Of a stretch of 64,000 bases of DNA, positions 9,875 to 19,504 are shown piece after piece. Both the position numbers and the translations under genes were made by a program. The notes below the pieces were generated by a model that had not been told where the DNA came from, ran no database searches, and saw only the letters and a list, made by a program, of their open reading frames with translations. Origin of the DNA: Burkholderia pyrrocinia (GTDB taxonomy: Bacteria; Pseudomonadota; Gammaproteobacteria; Burkholderiales; Burkholderiaceae); NCBI RefSeq assembly GCF_001028665.1, contig NZ_CP011503.1, positions 1,860,001-1,924,000 of the forward strand. Reading direction: 5' to 3'. Position 1 is the first letter of the stretch; each line of letters opens with the position of its first letter.

Positions 9875-11485
9875 ATGCCAGCGAGCAAAGCGAAGCTGTT
9901 GTTGGGGGTGGTTTTTTCTTCGCTGATTCTGACGGCCTGCAACGACGACGTGACATCGTCCGCTGCTGCAAGCGCCAACAGCTCAGCCGATCCCGCCAGT
10001 CAGGTGGACAGGGCGTACAACGATCCGAACAGTTATTCGTCGAGCGCGAACGCGTCGCTCGACGCATCCGCCGCGGTTGAAAAGGCCGCCGTCACGCATC
10101 ACCAGATCACGCTGAACGGCAAGACGATCCGCTACGCGGCCACGGCCGGCCACCTCGTCGCGCGCAATCCGCAGACGGGCGCGCCCGAAGCGTCGTTCTT
10201 CTACGTCGCCTACACGGCCGACAACCAGCCCGCGGCGAAGCGGCCCGTCACGTTCCTGTACAACGGCGGCCCCGGCTCGGCATCGGTGTGGCTGCACCTC
10301 GGCTCGTTCGGCCCGCGGCGGGTCCAGACCGGCGACCCGAATGCGAACGCGTCGACGTTCCCGTTCGTCGACAACCAGGAAAGCCTGCTCGACACGACCG
10401 ACCTCGTGTTCGTCGATGCGATCGGCACCGGCTTCTCGGAAGCGATCGCGCCGAACACGAACCAGACGTTCTGGGGCGTCGACCAGGACGCCGGCGCGTT
10501 CCGCGATTTCGTGACGCGCTACCTGACCGTGAACCAGCGCAACGATTCGCCGAAATACCTGTTCGGCGAGTCGTACGGCACGCCGCGCACCGACGTGCTC
10601 GCGAACCTGCTCGAGACGGCCGGCGTGAAGCTTGCCGGCATCGTGCTGCAGTCGTCGATCCTGAACTACAACACGAACTGCGACATGGCGAGCGACTATG
10701 TCGGCAACTCGAACAACGGGTCGAGCCCGGTGAGCTGCGCGGGCTTCGTGCCGTCCTACGGCACCGTCGGCGCGTACTACCAGCTGGACAATCCGAACCC
10801 GTCGAACCTGCCGCAGTATGCGGACCAGATGCGCCTGCTGACGGCCGGCAGCTACGCGCCTGCCGTGAACGCGTACCTGGCGAGCCATACGCCGCCGCCG
10901 CCGAATCTCGTCACGACGATGGCGAATTCGACCGGCGTGAAGCAGGGGCTGTGGAACGCGAACTTCAACGTGATCCCGACTTTCTTCGACAACAGCTTCC
11001 AGCTGTCGCTGATCCCGGGCACGCTGATCGGCCGCTACGATGCGCGCGTGAACGTGCCCGTGTCGAGCCCGCTCGCGGCGGACGGCGATCCGTCGAGCTC
11101 GTTCATCACGAAGCCGTTCACCGACACGATCGGCAGCTACCTGCCGAACGAGCTGAAGTACACCGCGCAGTCGGCCTACTCGTTGAGCAGCAATGCGATC
11201 AACACGTGGGACTGGACGCACGACGGCCTCGCGATGCCCGACACGATCCCCGATCTGGCTGCGGCGCTGACGCTGAATCCGGCGCTGAAGGTGCTGTCGC
11301 TGAACGGGTATCACGACATCGCGACGCCGTTCTACCAGACCGAGCTCGACCTCGCGCGGCTCGGGACGCAACCGAACCTGACGATCAAGGACTACCAGGG
11401 CGGGCACATGGTCTATCTCGACGATACGTCGCGTCCGCAGGAGAAAGCCGACCTCGTGACCTTCTACAACGCGGCCGCGCACTGA
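9875..11485 (+). CDS. S10-family serine carboxypeptidase-like lipoprotein
   Basis: A predicted secreted or outer-membrane lipoprotein peptidase of 536 residues. The start gives a clean signal peptide with lipobox SLILTAC, cleaved before Cys-22 or so. S10 hallmarks are FLYNGGPGSASVWLHLG (oxyanion region), the nucleophile motif LFGESYGTPRTDVLANLLE, the late Asp region LSLNGYHDIATPFYQTE, and the catalytic His in YQGGHMVYLDD. GAAGGAAAG precedes the ATG at 9875; the in-frame extension upstream is not protein-like. It is followed by the EF-hand-like gene after 80 bp. Substrate unknown. Confidence 0.9.
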   Translation: MPASKAKLLLGVVFSSLILTACNDDVTSSAAASANSSADPASQVDRAYNDPNSYSSSANASLDASAAVEKAAVTHHQITLNGKTIRYAATAGHLVARNPQTGAPEASFFYVAYTADNQPAAKRPVTFLYNGGPGSASVWLHLGSFGPRRVQTGDPNANASTFPFVDNQESLLDTTDLVFVDAIGTGFSEAIAPNTNQTFWGVDQDAGAFRDFVTRYLTVNQRNDSPKYLFGESYGTPRTDVLANLLETAGVKLAGIVLQSSILNYNTNCDMASDYVGNSNNGSSPVSCAGFVPSYGTVGAYYQLDNPNPSNLPQYADQMRLLTAGSYAPAVNAYLASHTPPPPNLVTTMANSTGVKQGLWNANFNVIPTFFDNSFQLSLIPGTLIGRYDARVNVPVSSPLAADGDPSSSFITKPFTDTIGSYLPNELKYTAQSAYSLSSNAINTWDWTHDGLAMPDTIPDLAAALTLNPALKVLSLNGYHDIATPFYQTELDLARLGTQPNLTIKDYQGGHMVYLDDTSRPQEKADLVTFYNAAAH

Positions 11486-11565
11486 TGCTGCGCCGGGCCG
11501 GCGAATGGCGCCCCCGGCGGCGCCTCGCCGGCCGTCGACGACCTCATTCCAGACTGGAGCCTGAT

Positions 11566-11964
11566 ATGAAGAATCGTTTCATCGTCGTTGCCGCCGCGCT
11601 CGTTTGCGCCGGCGCCGCAGCATCCGTATCCGCGTTCGCGCAGGCGAGCGACGCCGCCGCACCGGCGCGCGCGCGCCAGGCGCAACTCGGCGATCCGTAC
11701 GTGCCGCCGGCCGCGCGCAAGCCGACCGCCGGCACGCAGACGACGGGCGCCGCGCTGCATGCGCAGGTGGTGCGCAAGCTCGCGCGGCAGTTCGACGCGG
11801 CCGATACGCAGAGCACGGGTTCGATCACCGAGGCGCAGGCGCGCTCGGCCGGGCTCGGTTATGTCGCGAACCACTTCCGGCAGATCGATTCGGGCGGCAG
11901 CGGCCGCGTGTCGTTCGCCGACGTGCAGCGCTACATGCAGGCACGCAGCACGAGCCAGCAGTAA
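11566..11964 (+). CDS. Secreted EF-hand-like protein
   Basis: A 132-residue exported protein. MKNRFIVVAAALVCAGAAAS and a following AFAQA form a signal peptide. A Pro/Thr-rich linker comes next, then two EF-hand-like units. The loops read DTQSTGSITEAQ and DSGGSGRVSFAD. Both keep Asp-1 and Gly-6, but position 12 is Gln and Asp instead of Glu, so calcium binding may be weak. It sits 80 bp after the S10 peptidase lipoprotein and before a strong hairpin, so the two may be co-transcribed and act together outside the membrane. Function unknown. Confidence 0.82.
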   Translation: MKNRFIVVAAALVCAGAAASVSAFAQASDAAAPARARQAQLGDPYVPPAARKPTAGTQTTGAALHAQVVRKLARQFDAADTQSTGSITEAQARSAGLGYVANHFRQIDSGGSGRVSFADVQRYMQARSTSQQ

Positions 11965-11985
11965 GCGCGGCGCGTGGTGAACAAA

Positions 11986-12023
11986 CGGGGGCGGAACCTG
12001 CTGCGCAGCGGGTTCCGCCCCCG
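11986..12023 (+). terminator. Perfect 13-bp stem-loop after the EF-hand gene
   Basis: CGGGGGCGGAACC (11986-11998) pairs exactly with GGTTCCGCCCCCG (12011-12023) across a 12-nt loop, 22 bp after the stop codon. No T-run follows, so it is either a factor-assisted terminator or a 3' stabilising hairpin. It separates this pair from the IclR locus. Confidence 0.55.
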
Positions 12024-12132
12024 TGCACATGGTGCGGCGGTTGCGTCGCGTACAGGGGCGGGTTCCGCCTGAATTCTCAGTATCTGGGCAACGCATTCAA
12101 ATATTGGAGGCGAGTGCGTGCGCTCCTACAAT

Positions 12133-12155
12133 CCGAAGCACATCGACAGCTTCGG
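12133..12155. promoter_or_regulatory. Inverted repeat upstream of the IclR gene
   Basis: CCGAAGC (12133-12139) and GCTTCGG (12149-12155) form perfect 7-bp arms with a 9-bp spacer, about 160 bp before the IclR start. It is a plausible operator for the IclR regulator that heads the sugar operon; inferred from position only. Confidence 0.35.
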
Positions 12156-12314
12156 ACCCACGCATCGCATGGCGCCCGACGCACACGGAGACACATTCCA
12201 TGAAGTTCGCCGGGCGCTTTACTCGGTGCATCGACCGCCGCCTCATCGCGACGCCGGACACAGTTCGGGCGCCGCGCGAGCGGCTTCACCGATTCCGTTG
12301 AAGAAGCCCGCCCC

Positions 12315-13214
12315 ATGACCAAGATGCCCGACTCCCTTGCCCTCGACGCCCGGCGCGCGACGCCGGACGATGGGTCGCTGACCGACAGCATCGGCGCGAC
12401 CAGCACGCCGCTCGATCTCGCCGCGCAGCAGGCCGGCACGCAGACGCTGCTGCGCGGTCTCGCGATCCTCGAGGCGATCGCGAACGGCGCGCGCGACATG
12501 CGTGCGATCGGCGCCGCGCTCGGCACGACGCGCAGCACGACGCACCGGCTCGTCAGCAGCCTCGTGCAGGCACGCTACCTGCGCCAGGTGCAGGGCGGTT
12601 ACCTGCTCGGCCCGAAGCTGATCGAGCTCGGTACGATCGCGCTCGAGCAGATGCCGCTCACCGCGGTGGCGCGCCCGCATCTCGAAGCGCTCGCGGAAGC
12701 GACGCTCGACACGATCCATCTCGGCGTGCGCGACGGCGACGACGTGCTGTACATCGACAAGATTCCCGGCACGCGCGGCCTCGAGATGCGCTCGCGCGTC
12801 GGCCACCGGATGCCGCTCGCATCGACGGGCATCGGCAAGGCGATGATGCTCGACCTCGATCCCGACCTGTGGCGCTCGCTGTTCGAGGCCGCGCGGCGCG
12901 CGCTGGCCGGTGTCAATTTCAAGCCCGACAACCGGCCGGAGACGAGCGCGTTCCTGCAGCGCATGGCCCATTACGCAGCCGGCGGCTACACGTTCGACCT
13001 CGAGGAGAACGAGGCGTCGATCCGCTGCGTGGCCGCGCCGATCCGCGACGCATCGGGCGCGGTCGTCGCGGCCGTGTCGGTCGCGAGCACGATTCCGTAC
13101 ATGCCGCACGACCGGATGGACGAACTGATTCCGCTCGTGCAGCGCGAAGCGCGAGCCATTTCCGCGGAACTGGGCTGGAGCCCGCCGCAGGGTACCCGCA
13201 GGATCAAACGATGA
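12315..13214 (+). CDS. IclR-family transcriptional regulator of the sugar operon
   Basis: A 299-residue regulator. After a 35-residue leader come the winged helix-turn-helix (LLRGLAILEAIANGARDMRA, then TTRSTTHRLVSSLVQARYL) and the IclR effector domain (RSRVGHRMPLASTGIGKAMM, ENEASIRCVAAPIRD). Its stop overlaps the dgoK start (ATGA), so it is the first gene of the operon it probably controls. The likely effector is an intermediate of galactonate or KDGal metabolism, inferred from context. Confidence 0.93.
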   Translation: MTKMPDSLALDARRATPDDGSLTDSIGATSTPLDLAAQQAGTQTLLRGLAILEAIANGARDMRAIGAALGTTRSTTHRLVSSLVQARYLRQVQGGYLLGPKLIELGTIALEQMPLTAVARPHLEALAEATLDTIHLGVRDGDDVLYIDKIPGTRGLEMRSRVGHRMPLASTGIGKAMMLDLDPDLWRSLFEAARRALAGVNFKPDNRPETSAFLQRMAHYAAGGYTFDLEENEASIRCVAAPIRDASGAVVAAVSVASTIPYMPHDRMDELIPLVQREARAISAELGWSPPQGTRRIKR

Positions 13215-14236
13215 CGACTTCGACCCGGACCGTTCCGGTTGCCAGCTCCGCCACCCCGTCGCTGATCGCGCTCGACTGGGGCACGACGTCGCTGCGCGCC
13301 TATCTGTATGACGCGCGCGGCGCGCTCATCGACACGCGCAGCCGCGCGGCGGGCGTCATGCATGTGCCGGGCGGCGGCGCGCGCGCGTTCGACGCGGTGT
13401 TCGAGGAAGCCTGCGGCGACTGGCTCGACCGCACGCCCGGCCTGCCGGTGCTCGCCGCCGGGATGGTCGGCAGCGTGCAGGGCTGGCGCGAGGCGCCGTA
13501 CGTCGCGGTGCCGGCCGGCGCCGACGCGCTCGTCGCGGGCCTCATCACGGTGACGACGTCGCGTGGCGCGACGGTATCGATCGTGCCGGGCGTGATCGCG
13601 ACGGGCGAATTGCCCGACGTGATGCGCGGCGAAGAAACGCAGATATTCGGTGCGCTCGCGAGCGATCCCACGCTTGGCACCGATCGTTCAGGGGTACTGA
13701 TCGGCTTGCCGGGTACGCATGCGAAATGGGCGTGGGTGAAGGACGGGCTCATCGAGCGCTTCCAGACCTTCATGACGGGCGAGCTGTTCGCGGCGCTGCG
13801 CGACCACACGATCCTTGGCCGTACGATGCGCGCGGGCGCGTCGCCCGATCGCGCGGCGTTCGTGCGCGGCGTGTCGGTTGCGCGCGGCGCGCAGCGCACG
13901 GGGCTGCTCGCGACGATTTTCAGCACGCGCACGCTCGGCCTGACCGACCGGCTCGCACCGGATGCGCAGGGCGACTACCTGTCCGGCCTGCTGATCGGCC
14001 ATGAACTCAATGCGCTCGACGCGATGCTCGCGGAGCGCGGCATCGCGCTCGCGGACCAGCCGCTGCTGCTGATCGGCGACGACGGTTTGTGCGCGCGCTA
14101 CGTCGATGCGCTTCACGTATTCGGGCACACACACGCGCGGGTCGCCGCGCATGCGACCGAGCGCGGCCTGTGGTGGATCGCGTCGCGCGCCGGGCTCGTG
14201 CGCGCGGACGGCGAGCCTGTCCTGGCCGACCAATGA
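13211..14236 (+). CDS. dgoK: 2-dehydro-3-deoxygalactonokinase
   Basis: Phosphorylates 2-keto-3-deoxy-D-galactonate to KDPGal in the De Ley-Doudoroff pathway. The 341-residue protein has the sugar-kinase/actin-fold nucleotide motif IALDWGTTSLRAYLYDARG near residue 20, LPVLAAGMVGSVQGWREAPY, the RGEETQIFG segment of DgoK proteins, and LIGLPGTHAKWAWV. The ATG overlaps the IclR stop. The aldolase acting on its product follows directly. Confidence 0.93.
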   Translation: MTTSTRTVPVASSATPSLIALDWGTTSLRAYLYDARGALIDTRSRAAGVMHVPGGGARAFDAVFEEACGDWLDRTPGLPVLAAGMVGSVQGWREAPYVAVPAGADALVAGLITVTTSRGATVSIVPGVIATGELPDVMRGEETQIFGALASDPTLGTDRSGVLIGLPGTHAKWAWVKDGLIERFQTFMTGELFAALRDHTILGRTMRAGASPDRAAFVRGVSVARGAQRTGLLATIFSTRTLGLTDRLAPDAQGDYLSGLLIGHELNALDAMLAERGIALADQPLLLIGDDGLCARYVDALHVFGHTHARVAAHATERGLWWIASRAGLVRADGEPVLADQ

Positions 14237-14259
14237 ACCGATTGCAGAGGAACCCAGTC

Positions 14260-14937
14260 ATGTCGTCCGATCTTACGTTGCCCGCGCCGTACACGCCCCA
14301 CGCCGCACTGATGCGCGCGTTCGACGCGTGCCCGCTGATCGCGATCCTGCGCGGGATCACGCCCGCCGACGCGGCCGACCACGGCCATGCGCTGTACGAA
14401 GCCGGTTTCCGGATCGTCGAGGTGCCGCTCAACTCGCCGGATCCGTTCGACAGCATCGCGGCGCTGCGGCGCGCGTTGCCCGACGATGCGATCGTCGGCG
14501 CGGGCACCGTGCTGCGCGCCGAGTATGTCGATCGTGTGCAGGACGCGGGTGGCACGCTGATCGTGATGCCGCACAGCGACGCCGCCGTGATCCGCCGCGC
14601 ACGCGAGCGCGGCCTCGCGAGCGCACCGGGCGTCGCGACGCCGACCGAAGCGTTCTCCGCGCTCGCGAACGGCGCCGACGTATTGAAGATGTTCCCGGCC
14701 GAGCAGCTCGGCGTGACGGTCGTGAAGGCGTGGCGCGCGGTGATCGACCGCGCGGTGCCGCTGATCCCGGTCGGCGGGATTTCGCCCGACAACATGCAGC
14801 CGTTCCTCGCGGCCGGCGCGAACGGCTTCGGGCTCGGCTCGGCGTTGTACCGGCCCGGTCAGGCGGCCGACGCGACCGCGGCGAACGCGCGTGCGTTCCA
14901 GGCCGGCTTGCGCGTCGCGCGCGGCGGAGCCGCATGA
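14260..14937 (+). CDS. dgoA: 2-dehydro-3-deoxy-6-phosphogalactonate aldolase
   Basis: Cleaves KDPGal to pyruvate and glyceraldehyde 3-phosphate. The 225-residue class I aldolase has LIAILRGITPADAADHG with the catalytic Glu region following (EVPLNSPDPF), VGAGTVLR, and the Schiff-base Lys in GADVLKMFPAEQLG. AGAGGA lies 8 nt before the ATG at 14260. An ATG at 14233 overlapping the dgoK stop is an alternative but has no visible ribosome-binding site. The stop overlaps the next gene. Confidence 0.93.
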   Translation: MSSDLTLPAPYTPHAALMRAFDACPLIAILRGITPADAADHGHALYEAGFRIVEVPLNSPDPFDSIAALRRALPDDAIVGAGTVLRAEYVDRVQDAGGTLIVMPHSDAAVIRRARERGLASAPGVATPTEAFSALANGADVLKMFPAEQLGVTVVKAWRAVIDRAVPLIPVGGISPDNMQPFLAAGANGFGLGSALYRPGQAADATAANARAFQAGLRVARGGAA

Positions 14938-15716
14938 TGGGCCGCCTCGCGGGCAAGGTCGCGATGGTGACGGGCGCGGGCCGCGGAATCGGCGCCGCGA
15001 TCGCTCGCGCGTTCGTGCGCGAAGGCGCGGCCGTCGCGCTCGTCGATCTCGACTTCCCGCAGGCGCAGCACACGGCCGCCGCGATTGCGCACGACCTCGA
15101 CGGCGCGCGCGTGCTGCCGCTGCAGGCGGACGTCGCGCGACAGGATGCGGTGCGCGATGCGCTCGCGCAGACCGAAGCGGCATTCGGCCCGCTCGACGTG
15201 CTCGTGAACAACGCAGGCATCAACGTGTTCGCCGATCCGCTGACGATGACCGACGACGACTGGCGCCGCTGCTTCGCGGTCGACCTCGACGGCGTGTGGC
15301 ACGGCTGCCGCGCGGCGCTGGAAGGCATGGTCGCGCGCGGCCGCGGCAGCATCGTGAACATCGCGTCGACGCATGCGTTCCGGATCATTCCGGGCTGCTT
15401 TCCGTACCCGGTCGCGAAACACGGCGTGCTGGGGCTCACGCGTGCGCTCGGCATCGAATATGCGGCGCGCAACGTGCGCGTGAACGCGATCGCGCCGGGC
15501 TATATCGAGACGCAGCTCACGCGCGACTGGTGGGATGCGCAGCCCGATCCGGCCGCCGCGCGCGCCGAGACGCTCGCGCTGCAGCCGATGAAGCGGATCG
15601 GCCGGCCTGACGAGGTCGCGATGACGGCCGTGTTCTTGGCGTCCGACGAGGCGCCGTTCATCAATGCCGCGTGCATCACCGTCGACGGCGGGCGCGCGGC
15701 GCTGTATCACGACTGA
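14934..15716 (+). CDS. SDR-family NAD(P)-dependent oxidoreductase
   Basis: A classical short-chain dehydrogenase of 260 residues with cofactor motif VTGAGRGIGAAIA, NNAG at LVNNAGINV, and catalytic Ser and Y-x3-K in PYPVAKHGV. The Asp in ALVDLD at the end of beta-2 suggests NAD preference. The ATG overlaps the dgoA stop. Given the operon it probably oxidises an aldose or a deoxy-keto acid, but the substrate is not readable from sequence. Confidence 0.9.
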   Translation: MMGRLAGKVAMVTGAGRGIGAAIARAFVREGAAVALVDLDFPQAQHTAAAIAHDLDGARVLPLQADVARQDAVRDALAQTEAAFGPLDVLVNNAGINVFADPLTMTDDDWRRCFAVDLDGVWHGCRAALEGMVARGRGSIVNIASTHAFRIIPGCFPYPVAKHGVLGLTRALGIEYAARNVRVNAIAPGYIETQLTRDWWDAQPDPAAARAETLALQPMKRIGRPDEVAMTAVFLASDEAPFINAACITVDGGRAALYHD

Positions 15717-15818
15717 CACAACGATTCGAAAGACCGCACGTGCGACGGCCGCGCGCACGCTGCGTCGAAACCAACAAGCGGCTACATCCTGTTCGATGAA
15801 AACAAGGAGACACTGGAG

Positions 15819-16814
15819 ATGAAACGCAGAACGTTCGTAACGCTGGCCGCCGCGGCCGCGGTGGTGATGGGTAGCCCGGTCGCGCACGCGGCCGACCCGG
15901 TCAAGATCGGCTTTCTGGTGAAGCAGCCGGAAGAGCCGTGGTTCCAGGACGAGTGGAAGTTCGCCGAGACGGCGGCGAAACAGAAGGGCTTCACGCTCGT
16001 GAAGATCGGCGCGCCGTCGGGCGAGAAGGTGATGAGCGCGATCGACAACCTGTCCGCGCAGAAGGCGCAGGGCTTCATCATCTGCACGCCCGACGTGAAG
16101 CTCGGGCCGGGCATCGTCGCGAAGGCGAAGTCGCACAACCTGAAGATGATGACGGTCGACGACCGCCTCGTCGACGGCGCGGGCAAGCCGATCGAGGCGG
16201 TGCCGCACATGGGGATCTCCGCGTACAACATCGGCAAGCAGGTCGGCGACGGCATCGCGGCCGAGATCAAGAAGCGCGGCTGGGACATGAAGGATGTCGG
16301 CGCGATCGACATCACCTACGAGCAGTTGCCGACCGCGCACGACCGCACGAGCGGCGCGACCGACGCACTGGTGGCCGCCGGCTTCCCGAAGGCGAACGTG
16401 ATCGCGGCGCCGCAGGCGAAGACCGACACCGAGAACGCGTTCAACGCGGCGAACATCGCGCTCACGAAGAACCCGCAATTCAAGCACTGGGTTGCGTACG
16501 GCCTGAACGACGAGGCCGTGCTCGGCGCGGTGCGTGCGGCGGAAGGGCGCGGCTTCAAGGCGGACAACATGATCGGCATCGGCATCGGCGGTTCCGATTC
16601 GGCGCTGAACGAGTTCAAGAAGCCGCAGCCGACGGGCTTCTACGGCACCGTGATCATCAGCCCGAAGCGCCACGGCGAGGAAACCTCGGACCTGATGTAC
16701 ACGTGGATCACGCAGGGCAAGGCCCCGCCGGCGCTGACGCTGACGACGGGCATGCTCGCGACGCGCGACAACGTGTCGAAGGTGCGCGAGGAGATGGGGC
16801 TCGCGTCGAAGTAA
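15819..16814 (+). CDS. araF: Sugar ABC transporter periplasmic binding protein (AraF-like)
   Basis: Captures L-arabinose or D-galactose in the periplasm for the AraGH permease. The 331-residue precursor has a signal peptide ending at VAHAADPVKIG. The mature part resembles AraF: GFLVKQPEEPWFQDEWKFAE, NLSAQKAQGFIICTPDVKLG, DDRLVDGAGKP and YEQLPTAHDRTSGA. AAGGAG precedes the ATG. The araG ATPase follows after 67 bp. Arabinose-binding proteins of this type often also bind galactose, which fits the dgo genes in the same cluster. Confidence 0.91.
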   Translation: MKRRTFVTLAAAAAVVMGSPVAHAADPVKIGFLVKQPEEPWFQDEWKFAETAAKQKGFTLVKIGAPSGEKVMSAIDNLSAQKAQGFIICTPDVKLGPGIVAKAKSHNLKMMTVDDRLVDGAGKPIEAVPHMGISAYNIGKQVGDGIAAEIKKRGWDMKDVGAIDITYEQLPTAHDRTSGATDALVAAGFPKANVIAAPQAKTDTENAFNAANIALTKNPQFKHWVAYGLNDEAVLGAVRAAEGRGFKADNMIGIGIGGSDSALNEFKKPQPTGFYGTVIISPKRHGEETSDLMYTWITQGKAPPALTLTTGMLATRDNVSKVREEMGLASK

Positions 16815-16881
16815 GCGGCCCGCCGGCTGCCGCGGCGATGCGGCGGCCGGCGGTCGATCGATCCGGAAGTAGGGAGACGAC

Positions 16882-18393
16882 GTGTCAGCGGCACTGCGTT
16901 TTGACAATATCGGCAAGGTATTTCCCGGCGTGCGCGCACTCGACGGCATCTCGTTCGACGTGCATGCGGGCGAAGTGCATGGCCTGATGGGCGAGAACGG
17001 CGCGGGCAAGTCGACGCTGCTGAAGATTCTCGGCGGCGAATACCAGCCCGATGCGGGCAGCGTGCTGGTCGACGGCCAGCCCGTGCAGTTCGCGAGTGCG
17101 GCAGCGTCGATCGCGGCCGGCATCGCGGTGATCCACCAGGAGCTGCAGTACGTGCCCGACCTGACGGTCGCGGAAAACCTGTTGCTCGGCCGCCTGCCGA
17201 ACGCATTCGGCTGGGTGAAGAAGCGCGAGGCGAAGCGCTACGTGCGCGAGCGGCTCGCCGCGATGGGCGTCGATCTCGATCCCGATGCGAAGCTCGGGCG
17301 GCTGTCGATCGCGCAGCGGCAGATGGTCGAGATCTGCAAGGCGCTGATGCGCAATGCGCGCGTGATCGCGCTCGACGAGCCGACGAGCTCGCTGTCGCAT
17401 CGCGAGACCGAGGTGCTGTTCAAGCTCGTCGACGACCTGCGCGCGCAGGGCCGCGCGCTGATCTACATCTCGCACCGGATGGACGAGATCTACCGGCTGT
17501 GCGATGCGTGCACGATCTTCCGCGACGGGCGCAAGGTCGCGTCGCACGCGTCGCTCGCCGACGTGCCGCGCGAGCGGCTCGTCGCCGAGATGGTCGGGCG
17601 CGAGATTTCGGACATCTACCATTACGCGCCGCGCGCGCTCGGCGACGTGCGGTTTGCCGCCGAAGGCGTCGACGGCCCGGCGCTGCGCGAACCCGCGAGC
17701 TTCTCGGTGCGCGCGGGCGAGATCGTCGGCTTCTTCGGGCTCGTCGGCGCGGGCCGCAGCGAACTGATGCGGCTCGTGTACGGCGCGGACCGCCGGCGCG
17801 CGGGCGTGCTGACGCTCGACGGCGCGCGCATCGATGTGAAGCGCACCGGCGACGCGATCCGCCACGGCATCGTGCTGTGCCCCGAGGACCGCAAGGAAGA
17901 AGGGATCATCGCGATCGCGTCGGTTGCGGAGAACATCAACATCAGTTGCCGCCGCCATTCGCTGCGCGCGGGGCTGTTCATCGACCGCAAGACCGAAAGC
18001 GAAACGGCCGACCGCTTCATCCAGCGGCTGAAGATCAAGACACCGAACCGGCGGCAGAAGATCCGCTTCCTGTCGGGCGGCAACCAGCAGAAGGCGATCC
18101 TGTCGCGCTGGCTCGCCGAGCCCGACCTGAAGGTCGTGATTCTCGACGAGCCGACGCGCGGGATCGACGTCGGCGCGAAGCACGAGATCTACGACGTGAT
18201 CTACCGCCTCGCGGAGCGCGGCTGCGCGATCGTGATGGTGTCGTCGGAGCTGCCGGAAGTGCTCGGCGTGTCCGATCGCATCGTCGTGATGCGCGAAGGC
18301 CGGATCGCGGGCGAGCTGCCGCGCGAACAGGCGAACGAGCACGCGGTGCTGAACCTCGCGCTGCCGCAGACGAGCGCCGCCCAGGCGGCCTGA
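16882..18393 (+). CDS. araG: Sugar ABC transporter ATP-binding protein (AraG-like)
   Basis: The energising subunit of the importer: 503 residues with two fused ABC domains. The first has Walker [15 protein letters not shown] near residue 36 and [15 protein letters not shown] with [10 protein letters not shown]. The second has a degenerate Walker A ([14 protein letters not shown]), signature [15 protein letters not shown] and [14 protein letters not shown]. This double-domain layout is specific to the monosaccharide (CUT2) class. The start is GTG at 16882 after AGGGAGA. Confidence 0.93.
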   Translation: MSAALRFDNIGKVFPGVRALDGISFDVHAGEVHGLMGENGAGKSTLLKILGGEYQPDAGSVLVDGQPVQFASAAASIAAGIAVIHQELQYVPDLTVAENLLLGRLPNAFGWVKKREAKRYVRERLAAMGVDLDPDAKLGRLSIAQRQMVEICKALMRNARVIALDEPTSSLSHRETEVLFKLVDDLRAQGRALIYISHRMDEIYRLCDACTIFRDGRKVASHASLADVPRERLVAEMVGREISDIYHYAPRALGDVRFAAEGVDGPALREPASFSVRAGEIVGFFGLVGAGRSELMRLVYGADRRRAGVLTLDGARIDVKRTGDAIRHGIVLCPEDRKEEGIIAIASVAENINISCRRHSLRAGLFIDRKTESETADRFIQRLKIKTPNRRQKIRFLSGGNQQKAILSRWLAEPDLKVVILDEPTRGIDVGAKHEIYDVIYRLAERGCAIVMVSSELPEVLGVSDRIVVMREGRIAGELPREQANEHAVLNLALPQTSAAQAA

Positions 18394-18463
18394 CGCGGCG
18401 CACGACATTCGAATCGACCAGGCGCGGCGTGGGCCGCGCGATGCAGGAGCAGGAGACACAATC

Positions 18464-19480
18464 ATGCAAGTCAGGGAAAACCTCGCCAGCGCAGCCGTGA
18501 AGCAGTCGGCAGACGCGCTGGTTCCGCAGCAGAGCGACCGCCAGAAGTGGTGGCAGCACCTCACCGAGTACAGCCTCATCGCGATCTTCGCGGTGATGTT
18601 CATCACGATGTCGCTGACGGTCGATCACTTCTTCTCCATCGACAACATGCTCGGCCTTGCGTTGTCGATCTCGCAGATCGGCATGGTCGCGTGCACGATG
18701 ATGTTCTGTCTCGCGTCGCGCGATTTCGACCTGTCGATCGGCTCGACCGTCGCGTTCTCCGGCGTGCTGTGCGCGATGGTGCTGAACGCGACCGACAACA
18801 CGTTCGTCGCGATCGTCGCGGCGGTTGCGGCCGGCGCCGCGATCGGCTTCGTGAACGGCGCGGTGATCGCGTACCTGCGCATCAACGCGCTGATCACGAC
18901 GCTCGCGACGATGGAGATCGTGCGCGGGTTCGGCTTCATCGTGTCGAAGGGGCAGGCGGTCGGCGTGTCGTCGGACACGTTCATCGCGCTCGGCGGACTG
19001 TCGCTGTTCGGCGTATCGCTGCCGATCTGGGTCACGCTGCTGTGCTTCATCGCGTTCGGCGTGCTGCTGAACCAGACCGTGTACGGCCGCAACACGCTCG
19101 CGATCGGCGGCAACCCGGAGGCATCGCGGCTCGCGGGGATCAACGTCGAACGCACGCGCGTGTATATCTTCCTGATCCAGGGCGCGGTAACCGCGCTCGC
19201 GGGTGTGATCCTCGCGTCGCGCATCACGTCGGGCCAGCCGAACGCCGCGCAGGGCTTCGAGCTGAACGTGATCTCCGCGTGCGTGCTCGGCGGCGTGTCG
19301 CTGATGGGCGGCCGCGCGACGATCTCGGGCGTCGTGATCGGCGTGCTGATCATGGGCACCGTCGAGAACGTGATGAACCTGCTGAACATCGACGCGTTCT
19401 ACCAGTACCTCGTGCGCGGCGCGATCCTGCTCGCGGCCGTGCTGCTCGACCAATTGAAGAACCGCGGCGTACGCGACTGA
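18464..19480 (+). CDS. araH: Sugar ABC transporter permease (AraH-like)
   Basis: A 338-residue inner-membrane permease of the CUT2 class with about ten hydrophobic segments. These include IAIFAVMFITMSLTVDHFF, the conserved RDFDLSIGSTVAFSG region, INALITTLATMEIVRGFGFI and GGVSLMGGRATISGVVIG. The soluble N-terminus is about 35 residues long. It lies 70 bp after araG and 24 bp before the second SDR gene, so all are probably one operon. Confidence 0.92.
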   Translation: MQVRENLASAAVKQSADALVPQQSDRQKWWQHLTEYSLIAIFAVMFITMSLTVDHFFSIDNMLGLALSISQIGMVACTMMFCLASRDFDLSIGSTVAFSGVLCAMVLNATDNTFVAIVAAVAAGAAIGFVNGAVIAYLRINALITTLATMEIVRGFGFIVSKGQAVGVSSDTFIALGGLSLFGVSLPIWVTLLCFIAFGVLLNQTVYGRNTLAIGGNPEASRLAGINVERTRVYIFLIQGAVTALAGVILASRITSGQPNAAQGFELNVISACVLGGVSLMGGRATISGVVIGVLIMGTVENVMNLLNIDAFYQYLVRGAILLAAVLLDQLKNRGVRD

Positions 19481-19504
19481 CCGGATTTCACGGAGACGAA
19501 CCGC

